DNA of 64,000 nt from Tetrahymena elliotti 4EA (Eukaryota; Ciliophora; Oligohymenophorea; Hymenostomatida; Tetrahymenidae). A program made the position numbers and the translations under genes. The notes below the pieces were generated by a model, which made no database searches, was not told the origin of the DNA, and was given only the letters and a program-made list of their open reading frames with translations. Location: positions 291,784-355,783 of the forward strand of contig JH720306.1 of NCBI GenBank assembly GCA_000231825.2, given 5' to 3'. Below, in pieces: positions 1 through 12,866 of the stretch (positions are counted from its first letter, which is position 1; the number at the start of each line of letters is the position of its first letter).

Positions 1-11
1 TTTCTTTTTAC

Positions 12-1579
12 CTTGACTAAGGATTCTCCAGTAAAATAAAATCATTCAAGAACTATGAACGAGTTTGTATTTCATTTACACATTTACCTAAAACCCAATT
101 CCATATTTTTACTTTCCCGTTTTGACCTGTGATTAAAATATTTGAACATTCTTGGCATGTTTGAATAAGCTTTTTCTTGCTAATATTATTCATCAATTAC
201 ACTCTCATAACGAATATCTCTTTATCATGTGCTTAGCTGATTTCTTTCAATACCCTAAACTGATTTTTTATCAATAAATGTTTGTATCATGTAGAAATAA
301 ATATAAACATACATTATAAGGACCTTCACCAGCATAGTTAACCCAAAATTTAATAGTCATATCATCACTACAAGAAACTATACACACATTATCTATAATC
401 TCATTTCTTATTCCCAATTTATCTATCTCATAATCAGTCATTTCAAAAGTTATAACCTAGTCCAAAATAATAAATTTAAGTAAAAATTTCACAGAAATTC
501 TTGATAAAACTTTAAGAAAAAATAAAAATTTTTACATTTCTGATCCAATTTAAATGAGCAATTTTGATTCTCTGCTACTTTTCTATCTGTTCAAGGTTAA
601 TTTTTGGAAAATCTTGAATTTTATGTTTCTAAATTTAAATCTCATTAAGAGTATCAAGAATTTTATATAAAGATTTGTAAATGCCATGAATATTCTAGTA
701 AATTATATCAGTTTTATCATTGATCATGTTTTATATTTTGTTTAAAAACAGCTCTCTCATAACTTCTTTTCTATAAATTTATTTTGTTTATGAATAGAAT
801 TCGAAATACTAAGTTAAGTCTCCTATCTCTTTAATATAAGTACTAGTAGTCATTTTATTTTAGTCATCTTGTATTCTATTAATTACATGAATGATTTATG
901 CTGTATCTTTTTCACTATTTTCCTAAAATTATTATTAAATATTTTATATAAAAATCTATCTAACTATCAAGCAAAGAATATTATTTCTATTTCATTTTCT
1001 AATAAATTGTATTGTTTATTTACTTATTTTACTTGCCTACTAAATAAAAAATAAAGCAATTACTTTGATTTGTTGAATGAAAGCTTTAGCCTGGTTATCG
1101 ATTTACTCAAGCAAGAGAGTAATTTTTTTCTTCTGTTAATCTATTAGGAATTTAAAATCAATCAAAATATCATTAATATCTTCTTACTTTGATTATCCAA
1201 CTTTATGTTATTTAAGATACTAATCAATTTAACGTAGATAATAATCTAAATTTCCTGTCTTTTCTAAATGGTCTGAATGGTCTTCAAGTAAACAAACATG
1301 GCAAATAGGACCCTTTTTTTGGCAATATAAATCACTACACATCATAGTGAGTTTTTCTTATTTATGCGTTAAACAATTTCTGTAATGACTTTTATTTTGA
1401 ATTTCATCTTCACTGGAAAAGAATCCACTAGATTAAGAATCAGTATCTAGATAATTTTTTTAGCTTTAATGCTATTTTATTATTAACTAATCAAGCTTCA
1501 TGTGTAAAGTATCTTCAGAAATAATTTTCTTGATCTTTTTTTCACTTTAAGCAACCCCAAATGCCTCTGTAAAACTCAT
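12..1579 (-). CDS. B-box zinc finger / coiled-coil / WD40-repeat protein (3' end outside window)
   Basis: Read on the minus strand with TGA as only stop. Exons 1579-1064, 922-536, 456-313 and 259-12 join in phase, and a donor (GTAAAAAG) at 11 continues past the window edge, so 431 residues are visible. The B-box lies at about residues 69-104: CLTH, then Cys81 and Cys86, then CHVC and a DHSDH end, a usual Cys/His set for one zinc-binding B-box. A long Gln/Lys/Glu-rich helical region follows (about 110-300), then WD40-like repeats (VSCSDDMTIKFW, LITGQNGKVKIWNW). B-box plus coiled coil plus propeller suggests a scaffold or E3-like adaptor; no RING is seen at the N-terminus. The start is the first ATG of the open frame, and a further 5' exon cannot be excluded. 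Function is inferred from domains only. Confidence 0.8.
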
Positions 1580-3574
1580 TTTTTATCTGATAATTTAAAT
1601 TTATTTTTAATGATAGTCTGTCTAATTAATAAAAAGTTAAAGATAAATAGATATTTGAATACTTACTTATCTATTTTCTTTTAATAATAAAGTGCATCTA
1701 TTTCTGATAAGCTCATAAAAACCCTTAAATAAATGCTTTCAGTTTACTTTTAAAATGTATAATTTTACAAATAGTAATTCTCTGCAAAATATTCATATTA
1801 TGTTTTTAAAAAACGATCATAAGTCTCCTAATTATCATACTTTTTATTTTTACTTTAAATTTGGTCTTTCTTTCTATTCTTTTTCTTTTTTTATCATACC
1901 AAAAAGATAATAACCTTCACTAAGAAAAATCCAAAAGATCACTCAATATAATTTTATATTTTTTCGAAATTTGAAATACTAAAACATAAAATAAAATTTT
2001 TATTCTAAATAATTGAAGGCTAAAAAAAATTCTATGTTGAATTTTGATAGAGCAACAATTTTTAAGTAACAATCATAATAATTATGATAAAGTTAACTGT
2101 TTGATTAAGAAATTTATGTATTTTTTATTTTTGTTTATTTTTGGAGGTAGACAAAATAAAAATTGAAAAAATTTAATCCAAAATAATAAATGAAATCAAT
2201 TTTTCAAAATTATTTATTGTTCATGCAAAGAAATGTCAAAAAATTTAATGGAATAAAAATACTGCCTAAAAGAATTACTAAATCACATCAATATGAATTT
2301 ATAAGAAAAATAAAATGATTTCTTTTTTGAAGAATTATTTAATAAAACGTAAAAATAAATTTTAATTTTAAATATCTGAGAATTAAAAATTAAATTAAGA
2401 TACTGTAGATACTAATTAATTAAGGCCTACGTTAATTAAAGTCGATTTTTGAGAAAAAAAATTATAAGGCCAAATTTTCAGATTTGAAATTAAAATCGAT
2501 AGGCCTTAATTAATGAGATTCTACAGTATTTCAAAATTTTTTATGTTAATACATTAAATCAAGAAATAAATTTCATCTTAAATTTAATTAAGGGGTAAAA
2601 TATTATTTTAATATCCCACAAAGAAAGAGTTAAATATTTTTTAAGTAAAAAAATTATAAAATTATTTTCAAATTATTTTTTTGTTTTATCAATCCTGTTG
2701 AATCAAAAATTTGGGAAATACTAAATCTTCTTCATTAGCTATTTCTCCAACAAAAAAATTAATCTAATAAGGAAATTTAATTGTAAGTATATAATTTAAA
2801 ATATTTTTTGTAAATTGAAGTTAACATAACTCCTGTTTAAATTAAGGTTAATTTTTAAGTTGTTTTCTTTGTAAAATAAGTTTTATTTCTTATGATTAGG
2901 AGAAATGCTTTGGAATTTTAATGAAAATCAAAAAATCTTAAAATCCTAAAAATAACTTTTGTTGACATCTAATTTTTAATTAAATATTTTTTTTATAAAA
3001 AACAAAATCAGTTTCTTAACAAATTTTTTTTGATTAATAGAATAAATAGGTTCAAAGTAAATTTCTAACAAATTTTTTATATTAGTTAAATTAATCTTAG
3101 TAAATAATCTAAAATGTATTTTAATTTCGTATCAAATGAAATAAATATCATTCTTACTCATCACATACATAATTCATTAGTAAATACTTTCTTTGAAAAT
3201 AGCATCTTCAATTTTTTTATGAAATTATATAATGTAATGAATAGCTTTAAATTACATTTCTAATAATTTTTTTATTTAAAATTAATAAGTTAATTTAGTT
3301 AAAAGTAGATAAGCTAAGATGTCTTATTAAAATATTATAAACTAAAATTGATTCGAAGAACATCAAGTTTTCAAGTAAGTATGTCTTCTGGCTTTATATC
3401 TCACTTACTATCCATTCACTATCTATTTGCAAATTATCCCTTCTTCAAAATATCTGTAAATTCAAAATGCTTTTACTGTTTGAAAGTATTTTTAATAAAT
3501 TAAAATATTGAATTATTTTTTTGTTTAGAGTGAGTCCTAAAAATAGTTATAAAATATCAAGAAATAAATTAAAA
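1580..3574. other. AT-rich spacer
   Basis: No convincing coding frame on either strand. The stretch next to 1579 is presumably the 5' flank of the minus-strand B-box gene. The only structured element seen is the inverted repeat at 2400-2529. Confidence 0.6.
2400..2529. repeat. 130-bp element with about 30-bp inverted terminal arms
   Basis: The left arm begins ATACTGTAGATACTAATTAA and runs through AAGGCCTAC. The right arm reads back as ATACTGTAGAATCTCATTAA through AAGGCCTAT. The arms match at about 27 of 31 positions, and a second inner match (TCGATTTT) continues the stem after a bulge. The loop is AT-rich. It could be a MITE-like relic or a strong hairpin in a transcript. No target-site duplication is obvious. 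Confidence 0.7.
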
Positions 3575-4024
3575 ATGACTGAATATAAAAAATTAATGAT
3601 GCACTTTAAGACGCAACATGGATATGAGATACCAATATTTTATGATCATAAATTGATAACATCTCTTAGTGAAGAGTATTTATTTAGTAAATTTTCTTAA
3701 TTTTTGTATTAATTTACTATAGTTAAGGGTTATCTGACGGACTATTTCTAAATTTTTGATTTTTATCAACACCAATTAAAAATTTTTGTAAATTTTTTGA
3801 TATGTTTACAATTTAGTTTAAAAATATTAGGAAGGAAAGAGAGTTTGTTAAACAAATACATGCTTGTTATATTGAATAATATAGGTATTAGAGAAAATAA
3901 ATATGAATTGTACTAAGCATGTATATTGTTAAAAGGTATGGGAAGACATTGTCAAATGATTTGCTTTATTCTTTTTTTTTTGAAATTTTTAATGCCCAGT
4001 TTATTTATTTAATTTGTAAACTGA
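3575..4024 (+). CDS. Weak open frame, 149 codons, possibly partly coding
   Basis: ATG to TGA without interruption. The first 43 residues (MTEYKKLMMHFKTQHGYEIP and onward to SEEYLFSKF) look protein-like with mixed composition. The rest is Phe/Leu/Ile-rich and resembles translated spacer. With TGA as the only stop in this base composition, an open frame of this length occurs by chance fairly often. No family is recognised. It may be a short exon or gene remnant. Confidence 0.2.
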
Positions 4025-4368
4025 TTAAGCTCAGCTTTGATGCAAATTAGCCTTAAGTTTCGTATTAAGTTATTGCGTATTATTTTACAAAATCTTCTAC
4101 TATATATTGCGCATAATGCTTTCATTATAAAATAGATATAAATTTAATATATCAGTAAGTCATTGATAATCCTTCCTTGTTTTAAATTCTTGTCTACATC
4201 CTTCATATCATCATCATTATTTTTTAAAAAATAAATATCTATTAAAAAACTAAAAAAAAGTAGAATTCATTTTCATACTTATTTAGATTATAGTCCTTAA
4301 CTCTCTCAGTCGATCAGAAACATTAATAAATTAATATAGTCATAGCTCATCAAAAAACAAATAAATAA

Positions 4369-5046
4369 ATGGAGAAATTATTCCGTGAAGTTATCAACCC
4401 TAACACTAACAAAATTATTGCAATTGGTAAGAATTATCTTGGTGCCAATGAATAGCCTCCTGCTGAACCTATCATCTTCTAGAAGCCCTTCAGTTCAATT
4501 GTTCCTCCTGGTGTTACTCAATTTTCATTCCCTAACAATGGTCGTGATGTTCTCCATGAGATTGAACTCGGAGTTATGATCGGAAGAGGAGGTCGCAACA
4601 TTAAAGAAGAAGATGCCCTCACACATGTTGGTGGCTATTTCCTTGGCTTAGACTTAACTGATAAATAGTATTTCCTCTCCTCCAGAGAAAAAGGTTTACC
4701 TTGGGATTTGGCTAAAGGTTAAGATAAGTTCTTCCCTATTAGTGAATTCATTCCTGTTGAAAAAGTTAGAGATCCCCATAATTTAACCTTAGAACTAAAG
4801 ATAAATGGTAAAGTAGTCTAACGTGATTTAACTGGTTCTATGCATTACAAAGTAGATAAATTAATTAGCTATAGTTCTGAATTTATGACTCTTAATCCTG
4901 GTGATCTCTTCTTAACTGGAACTCCTGGTGGTGTAGGTCTTATCAAAAACGGTGATATTGTTGATGCTGTACTTTTATAAGGTAATGAAGTAATTGCAAG
5001 TATTCACATTGAACTAACTGCTCCAGCTATGTAACCTAGACTTTGA
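4369..5046 (+). CDS. Fumarylacetoacetate hydrolase-family protein, FAHD1-like (acylpyruvase / oxaloacetate decarboxylase type)
   Basis: Single exon of 225 residues, almost exactly the length of animal FAHD1 (about 224). The family's small N-terminal piece is followed by the FAH fold. The metal-binding acidic motif HEIELGVMIGRGG lies at residues 63-75 (Glu64 and Glu66 as ligands), with GLDLTDK at 93-99 supplying the Asp. SSREKGLPWDLAKGQDKF (104-121) is the lid/substrate segment, and FLTGTPGGVG is the conserved C-terminal loop. Family members cleave acylpyruvates or decarboxylate oxaloacetate, usually in mitochondria; no clear targeting peptide is visible here. Gln codons are mostly TAA or TAG. 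AT-only spacers flank it on both sides, so it is probably transcribed alone. Confidence 0.93.
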
Positions 5047-6842
5047 AATTAATTAAAATATTTATATAAATTGATATTGTTTATACTATATAGCTTCTAT
5101 TTTTGTTTTATAAGTATTGAGATTCTACTAAATTAATTAATATTTTACATCAATCACTCAAAAAAATATTTAAATTCTACAAAAACTAAATATTTTATTT
5201 TTTTAAAAACTGTAAAAATATTTTTTTGAAAAAACAAGTTTCCTTTCTTGCTTGATATTATTTTTTTATTGAAGCACATTTTTCATTTTAATTTATTAAA
5301 CTTTAAACCAAAAAAATCCAGTGAAAAAGCTCATAAATTAATTAATGTTTAAAAAAAGAAATAAGTTTGGTCTTTTGATTACTAATTTAAAAAACGATGT
5401 AATTAATTGTAGTGTATCTTTTTCATATTAGAAATATTAATATTTTAAATTACTTATTCAAAGAAACAAACTTATTAATCATCACATATATAAAAGCAAA
5501 GTTTGATAATTGATAAAAGTTTTTTCTCAAATATTATTTATTTTTTGAATCAAAATTATTTAATTAAAATAATTTGTTAGATTTCAATATTCTGTTGAAT
5601 TTAAAGAGATAAATAAATAAATGTAAAATAGTTCATTCTAAAATAATTTCAATTTCAATAGGAAATTATTTTTCAATAGAAAAAAATATCAATCAAAAAC
5701 TATAATTTTTATTATTCTATCAAAAAATTTTACAATTCCAGTATATAATTTAAGACAGACAAAGCTAAAATTTGCTTTCTAATTTTTTTTTCTTTTTAAA
5801 ATAATATTTTTGGAATTTTTTTTGTTGAAATTTCATTATTATTGAGAACTGTTCTGATGTTATGGTCTTTGAATTATAGCTATTCCTATTATTGGTAATC
5901 AATCATTTATTCTGAAAGTAACAAAATATATTTTTAATAAAAAATTTACTAGTAAAATTGAAAAGAAAACTTGTTCAATATTAAGAATAAAGTAAATATA
6001 TGAATAATAATTTCAAGTCTAAGAAACTAATTACAAGCTAAAGTAAATTAAAAATTTAAATTATGAATGAACAAGAGTTTGAAGTATTTTTTGAAATGAA
6101 TTATTTGAATAATAATATTTTAAAATTTACTGTATGGATTTATTATCAAATATTTTTGTTTATTAAATTGAATTAAAACTATAAAATTAAAAGCAAGGTT
6201 TGATTTTATAAGTTCAGAAAAATTAATTTGAATTTTAAAATAAAATTGAAAAACATTGTTAAAGGCAGAAATTTATTTTTGAAGATTTGTTATTTTAATA
6301 ATTAATATTTTTGATGAATATTCCATCATATCTATTAATAGTGCTGACAATTAATTAAAAAATGACTTGATTGATGGCTTAACTTAAGTATAATGATGGA
6401 TTACAACAAAAAATCTTTGATGACTCTATCTGTATAAAATTAAAAAGTTGAAATAAAGTAATTCTTTAAAAATAAATAAGTTTTCAGCAGAATTTAATGA
6501 ATAATTAACTTATTATGTTTATTGAGGTCTCTTCTATGTTTTTAGTTTTGTAAGCAATCTTTAACAAGTAATTAAAAAAATATATGTTCAGATGCTAATT
6601 TTCTTATAGTGGTTTTTTAGTTTGTTTGTTTGTTCTTAGGGTTTATAACACTATAAAAAACTTTATTAGTTAAAATCAAAAAAAAATTACCAAAGTGTTA
6701 ATTATTTTTCTATCAATAAATCAATCAAGCAAGAAACGAATAAAGAAAGTAAGAAAGTATTAACAAATTAACTTTCATACATCTTAAGTGAATAAGATTT
6801 TAGATTTTTATACTTGGCAAATATTTATATCAGCTCAATAAA
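5047..6842. other. AT-rich spacer
   Basis: About 1.8 kb with no convincing gene on either strand. A short GTTT tract occurs near 6620, flanked by an 8-bp inverted pair (TTATAGTG / CACTATAA) at about 6604 and 6648. The right end is the 5' flank of the kinase gene. Confidence 0.6.
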
Positions 6843-9800
6843 ATGAATGTAGCAATGTCTGAATCTGATTTTGAATCTGTGTATAACCCAGATGATTCTA
6901 TGTAAAGTGAAGAAATGTCTTTCTTTAACAATTTCAAATACGAAGGTGATGATTACTAAAATAATAGCTGTGATGAAATTCTAAATCAAGTTATTTAATC
7001 CAGCTAAAAAGCAAAGAATGCTATCAATCACTTAAGAAATAGTGATAAAGATGGTTCTAGGACATTAGAAGATTAACATTAGTTAGATAATATTTTGAAT
7101 GAAATTAGTGATGATAATGACAGTGACGAAGCTAGAAAATATGACAAAAATTCTATATTGAATGAAACATTTAACTATGATGAGACTTTGTATGTACTTT
7201 ATAGATTCTTTTATAAAAAATAAGCAATCATTAAGGCTTTAAATAACCATAAGCATGAATTAAAACATGTATTTTATAATCAAAAATAGGTTAGATTCTA
7301 AAAAGTATAATGTTATATTCTTAGAGGCTATTAAGTAGAATAAAAAGGAAAAAATTCATAAAATGATGAATCCAACATTTCACTAAGGACTTTTAGATGT
7401 TACATTTAAGTAAATAAAGCAATTTTAAGTTTAAGTTTTAAAGAATAATATTTGGTCAGTCTTTGGTATATGCTATAGTCGTTTTGTGCGTTAAGCACTT
7501 GAATGAGCTGAGCTGCAAAGATATTATTAAAGTATTTAATCTATAAAATAATAATTTACTACAACTTTAAAAGGAGGAGGATTTCTTTTATATTTTATTT
7601 TTAATTTTCATAAGAGAGAATAACTAAGAAAATTAATTATAGATAGATAGATAAGTTGAGAAACAAAGAGATTAGCAATTAAACATTTATTTCTGATCAA
7701 ATATTTAATAATATTTTTCTAATATTACCATCAGAATTTAATTATTTTTCATTTTTATTTTAGGAATGAAGAGGGAATGAACTGCATGCTGATGTGCTGT
7801 ATGGTTGACAATATTGATTTGCTAAAAAAATTAGTTAATGATTACAATAGCAACCCTTCAGTAATTAATTCTTTAAATAAAAGAGTTGGTCTACATTATG
7901 CTTGCATGCATAATAACCCTGAAATATTGTCTTTCTTACTATCAAAGAATACAAGTTTAAAAAATTTTTAAGATTTAAATGATTGTACTCCTCTTTATTA
8001 TGCTGCATTAAACAACAGTGAGAAATGTGTTGAAATATTACTTAACTATGAAGCTAATATCCATTTAGCAAACAATTAAAAACTTACCCCATATGAAGTT
8101 ACTACTAACTACCATATTCAAAAGCTATTAGAAAAGAAGATGAATTTACAAAATTAAATAGCACAAAATGCACCACTATACATTAGGACCTAAATTTCAA
8201 ACTCCAATAAACTTGCAAAAAACTCTCGTAAAGATAGAGTTAGTTAACTCATTTAAAAATGTAAAGATAATTACTATTACTTCAAAGAGTAAATTTCATT
8301 CATATCTTTTGTTACAATTTTTGTAAAATTGCTTTATAAAATCTATATAGTTTAAATAGACATAATCATAAACCTGAAGATTAAACAAAAGAGAAATAAG
8401 CTTAATAAACTTTATATAAGCCAGTGGTTATTGATGGAATATTTTATGGATAAGATTAAATTTTAAAAATGTAGATAAAAAGAAGAAAACTCATTAAATT
8501 TATCTAAAATGTTAAGAAATAAATAGAAAATTAAAAGGAATATAATGAAAAGTTTAAAGCTCAATAAGAGAGGATGCAAAAATTGAGTGATCCTATTAAG
8601 TTAAGACGTAAAGTAAATATGGATGATTTCACTTTTTACAGAAAAATAGGTGAAGGATCTTTTGGAGAAGTTTATTTAGTAAAAATCAATGAGAATGCAG
8701 TTAAATTTACAAATAAATCAAATAGTTAGAGTAGCAATGAATAAAGTGTTATCGAAAAAATTAAAAATGACTTGAATAGTAGAGCTAAATAGTCAGAAAA
8801 TAAAGAAAATTCAAATTAGTAAACAATTATCTCTGTAGCAGATGGAAGATAGACTGATGTCATGATTAGAGATGATAATAAGGAAGAATAAGTTGAAAAT
8901 AATATTGAGCAAACAGCTGCCCACATAAAAAGATTATAATTTTTATTAAATAAAAACAATGATGAATTAGATGACCCTTCATAAAAATTCTATGCTTTGA
9001 AAATTATTAGAAAAGAAGCCCTAAAGAAAAAGAAATTAGCTTAATACATTGAGTTTGAAAAGTCAGTTATGCAAGATATCAAACATCCTTTTGTTGCTAA
9101 ACTTCATTTAACTTTCTAAAATGAGACTCATTTATTTTTGCTTATGGATTTTTGTAAGTTTTTTCATCATTATTTCAACAAATCTTCTTTTGATAATTTC
9201 TAAATCAATTTAAACATTTCAAACTCCCTTTTTAGAGCCATATTTATTTCTAAATCATTCAATTAAATAAAATCTCTTTTGAAAAATTTTTATTTTATTT
9301 ACCCAACACAAAAAAAAATTGAATGAATATATAACATTTAAGAGAGTTTAATTTTCATAATATTTATTTTAATATAGATTAAGGTGGAGATTTAGGAAGA
9401 ATTTTGGAAAAAGATATAGAAGTAGATGAATTTTAAGTCAAGATATGGGCTGCTTAAATAGTTCTGGCATTAGAAGAATTACACAAAAATGATATTATTT
9501 ATAGAGATTTAAAACCAGAAAATGTCGTTTTTGATGCAAAGGGAAATCTTCATCTAATTGATTTTGGCCTAGCTAAAAAGGGTGTAAATGCTATGACTTC
9601 TAGCTTTTGTGGTACTCCAATATATCTTCCACCAGAAATAGTTGGACGTAATGGTCATAACAAAATGGTTGATTGGTATAGCTTAGGAGTTATAATTTAT
9701 GAGCTTTTAATTGGTAGACCTCCTTATTTTTCAAGTGATTGCAAATAGCTTTTTAATGATATTCAAACACAGCCCTTAAGACTTCCAAAATCTCTTCCAG

Positions 9801-10223
9801 AGGAAAGCAAGAGCATCCTTATTTAGGTATATATCATTAAATTTAGTGAAGCATTTAGTGATAATATTTAATTTTAAAAGCTACTGAAAAAGAACTACAA
9901 AACAAGATTAGGATTTGAGAGAGATGCAGAAGAAGTAAAATAACATCCTTGGTTTGCTGAAATAGATTGGGAAAGAGTTAGATAAAAGTAAAAATAATTT
10001 TTACAAAGAGATTTAAATTTAAATTTTTATTATTTAAATTAATAAAAGGAGATATTAATGCATGTAGCCAAAACTTATAAATATTCCATCAAATCCTATC
10101 GAATTTAAATTAAAGTAAAGTGAATAGAACTGTCATATAGAATTATAGCATAAATGGTCATATTACAATATAGATGAGACTCCTACTCCTAAGCAGCAAG
10201 CAAATGAAATAGAAGTATTATGA
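6843..10223 (+). CDS. Ankyrin-repeat AGC-family serine/threonine protein kinase
   Basis: Exons 6843-7189, 7764-8288, 8351-9153, 9378-9826, 9881-9987 and 10049-10223 keep one frame (801 residues). Order: an acidic Ser/Asp/Gln-rich N-terminus (1-115); ankyrin repeats (about 117-230, with EGMNCMLMCCMVDNIDLL, GLHYACMHNNPEIL and TPLYYAALNNSEKCVEILL); a basic coiled linker (about 291-375); kinase domain (about 381-690); AGC-type C-tail. Kinase motifs are the glycine loop GEGSFGEV (about 391), ALKIIRK, YRDLKPEN (Asp602), DFG (620-622) and SFCGTPIYLPPE. An insert of about 85 Gln/Asn/Glu-rich residues separates the glycine loop from the ALKII lysine. All catalytic residues are present, so it should be active. 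A hydrophobic Tyr/Phe motif at the tail end is not evident. The first intron (7190-7763) is unusually long and has open frames. Confidence 0.85.
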
Positions 10224-11231
10224 TACAAAAATTGAAATTTTTATTATCTAAGAAGAAAAATAATTAGAAAAAAGAAAAAATGTAACATATAAATATTATT
10301 TACTTTCTTTCTTTCTCACCAACTTAAAAAGAAAGAGTTCATAAAAATTTAAAATAAAATTTGAATAATAAATTATAATTATTTTAATAAAAATTAACAA
10401 ATAACAAATTTAAAACTAAACTTAAACATATTTATATTTATGTTTCTTATGTAAATATTCATTCACTCACTCACTTTTTTTATCAAAAACTTCAAATTCA
10501 CTAAAAGAAAGAACAAAAAAAAATAACTTGAATAGTAAATAAAAATTACTTAAATTTACTTATGTTTCTTGTGTGTGTCTTCATTTACTCATAATAAAAC
10601 TTCAAATGTACAAAAAGAAAAAACTAAAAAAATAAAAAATAACATAAAAATATTTCTTACTTAATATAGAAATAGTTCATAAAAATTTAAAACAAAACTT
10701 TCTTTCTTTATTTTAAAATTTCTAAAGGTATTTTATAAAAAATATCAAATTCTCAAAAAATAAAGAATAACTTAAAACTAGGTCTTACTTCTTTGAGTAA
10801 GAAATAATATTAAAATAAAATTTGAAAGATAAATATTTTCACAAAAAAGCAAAATTTGATTACATTTAGGTTCATGCATCTTATGGAAATTATTCATCAA
10901 ATTTATATAGAGTTTCAATTTGACTCTCTAAAACTTCTAATTTTACTGACCTTCTTGCAAAATTGTAATTTGATTTTATTTTTTTGAATGGCAATATTAA
11001 ATTTTAGTATGAAGTCAATCACCTTTCTTAATTGAAATTGTAAAAATATCTTTTATTCTTGATTATTAATTAATAAATAAATAAGTAATTGAAACAACTT
11101 AGAAAATATAAACATCTATCTAATAATAACAAGGAATTACTTGTTTTTAAATATTTTTGAATAAAATATATTAGAAATTCAACTGTTGAATATTGGGAAT
11201 TATTTTTACTGTTATTTGATAATTATTTAAA
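10224..11231. other. Spacer with diverged tandem repeat
   Basis: No gene seen. Roughly 10287-10830 holds diverged copies of a unit of about 120 bp. Recurring blocks are GTTCATAAAAATTTAAAA (near 10340 and 10676), TTATGTTTCTTnTGT (near 10438 and 10560) and AACTTCAAATnnACnAAAAG (near 10490 and 10591). Confidence 0.5.
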
Positions 11232-12866
11232 ATGGATTTTCATCGTGCAAGCAAATTAAAAGGCTCTGAAACTACAAAGTATCAAAGATTGCCATCTCCT
11301 ATGACATATATATAAAATTATAATAAAGTTTGCAGTGAAGAAAATGAGTAAACTAAATAGTGTATGCCTATAGATAGAAAGCATAATTCTCTTTTCTTGT
11401 GGAATGATGGATATGTATAACTTAATAGGATAAAGGTACCCAATATTATGGAAGAGAGAAAATAAAAACGTAAAGCATTTCAACAAAATACAATTTCATA
11501 GCCAAATATTGCAAATAATTAAACACAAAATTAAACCTACTCAATTCCAACTCATATGAGTTAGTATGCTAAAGATATGTCAACCAAAATTTAAAATGTT
11601 GATAGTGAGGAGGACAATTAAGACTTATATAAAAATTATAAATAGCTTAGAGAGAAGTTAGAAGAACAAAAAATGCAATAACGCACAGAAAAACTAGAAT
11701 AAATAATGAAAGAAAATAATGCAAATCAAAATCGAATTAAATAAAATAGAGAAGAGGTGCTATTAATAGATAACACTTAACGTAAATTCTTTTCACATAC
11801 AAAATAGTAAATGATTGAATTGTAAAATCACATCATGGGAAGTTAGAAAATCTCTAAAGAAATTATGGACAGGAGAGGACTTTCTTTAAGGAAAGTATTG
11901 TCTTCTATTCCTTAAGATAAATTAATGCAAATAATTGATTATAAATAATACCATTTTTAGAAAATAATGAATGAAAAAATATTGCCAAAATAATAGTTTC
12001 GTTTAAAAAATGTAATTTCACCTAAATTCACAGGAGAACACAATTATGATTTTAATAAAACTTCTAGATCTAAATTTTTCAACTAAACAAGCAGTTAGTT
12101 TATGCCGAATTCAACTAATTCTAAGACACCTTTAAATAAGCCTATGTCTCAACAATAACTTTATCGAACTAGATCTGTAAATAGCAGAAGATAAATTGAG
12201 TTTGGTGATAAAAATTAGAATGATGAATATCAATTATAAAAACTATCAAGCTTAAAAATAGACAAAAAAGAACCCTTAAGTTTAAATAAGTAAACAAGTA
12301 AAATGAGTATTGGGAAGAGTTAATCTCAGGCTAAGATAGACATTTAGTAAAACAACAATTATATTGATAATAATTTTGAAGATGATGAAGAAGGCGAAGG
12401 ATATAACTAAATAAAGGATATTCCACTATCTAAAAGAAAGGAATTGAGAATCAAATCTACAAATGAAGTTCAATAAACTATACAAAAGCTTAATGAAATA
12501 TAAGAAGAAAGTATCAGATAGTAAAAATAACAGAATTAAGGACTAAGAATTCCACCTGAAATGATGGGTTAACTATCTAGTATCACCTATAAGCCTAAAT
12601 ACTCTCTTGATAAAATGCTCTAGCAAGAAGATGAGATGGAAAGACAAATTTTCATTTAAAGTCTTCAAAACACTTAAAAAGAAAATGAAAAGAAAAATTT
12701 TTTCAATTACAGTAATTATTTTTATGGAAAGTACTCTAAACAAAATAATGGACTTTCAACAAAGCTTAGTTAAGATGCAATCAAACAAAATGATAACTTT
12801 TAACAATAACTGCTCAATCTAATCAGCTAAGTCGACCAAGACCATAATACGAAAATATCATTCTGA
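11232..12866 (+). CDS. Gln/Asn-rich protein of unknown function, 544 residues
   Basis: A single uninterrupted exon from ATG to TGA with dozens of in-frame TAA/TAG Gln codons. I do not recognise a family. Visible features are a polar N-terminus (MDFHRASKLKGSETTKYQ), a charged coiled-coil candidate at about 130-190 (Glu/Lys/Gln-rich, including LREKLEEQKMQQRTEKLEQ), a basic Ser/Arg-rich middle, an acidic patch (NFEDDEEGEGYNQ, about 375-390) and a further charged helix near 415-440. There is no signal peptide or membrane segment. The composition is common among ciliate cytoskeletal proteins, but that is not evidence of role. Gene status is secure: 545 codons with consistent codon use. Confidence 0.8.

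Noticed and set aside
869..1054. Plus-strand 61-codon frame
   Set aside because: It overlaps intron 923-1063 and an exon of the minus-strand B-box/WD40 gene; composition is Leu/Phe/Tyr shadow.
7777..7971. Separate small ankyrin gene
   Set aside because: It starts at an internal Met and stops at TAA, which is Gln here. It is part of exon 2 of the ankyrin kinase.
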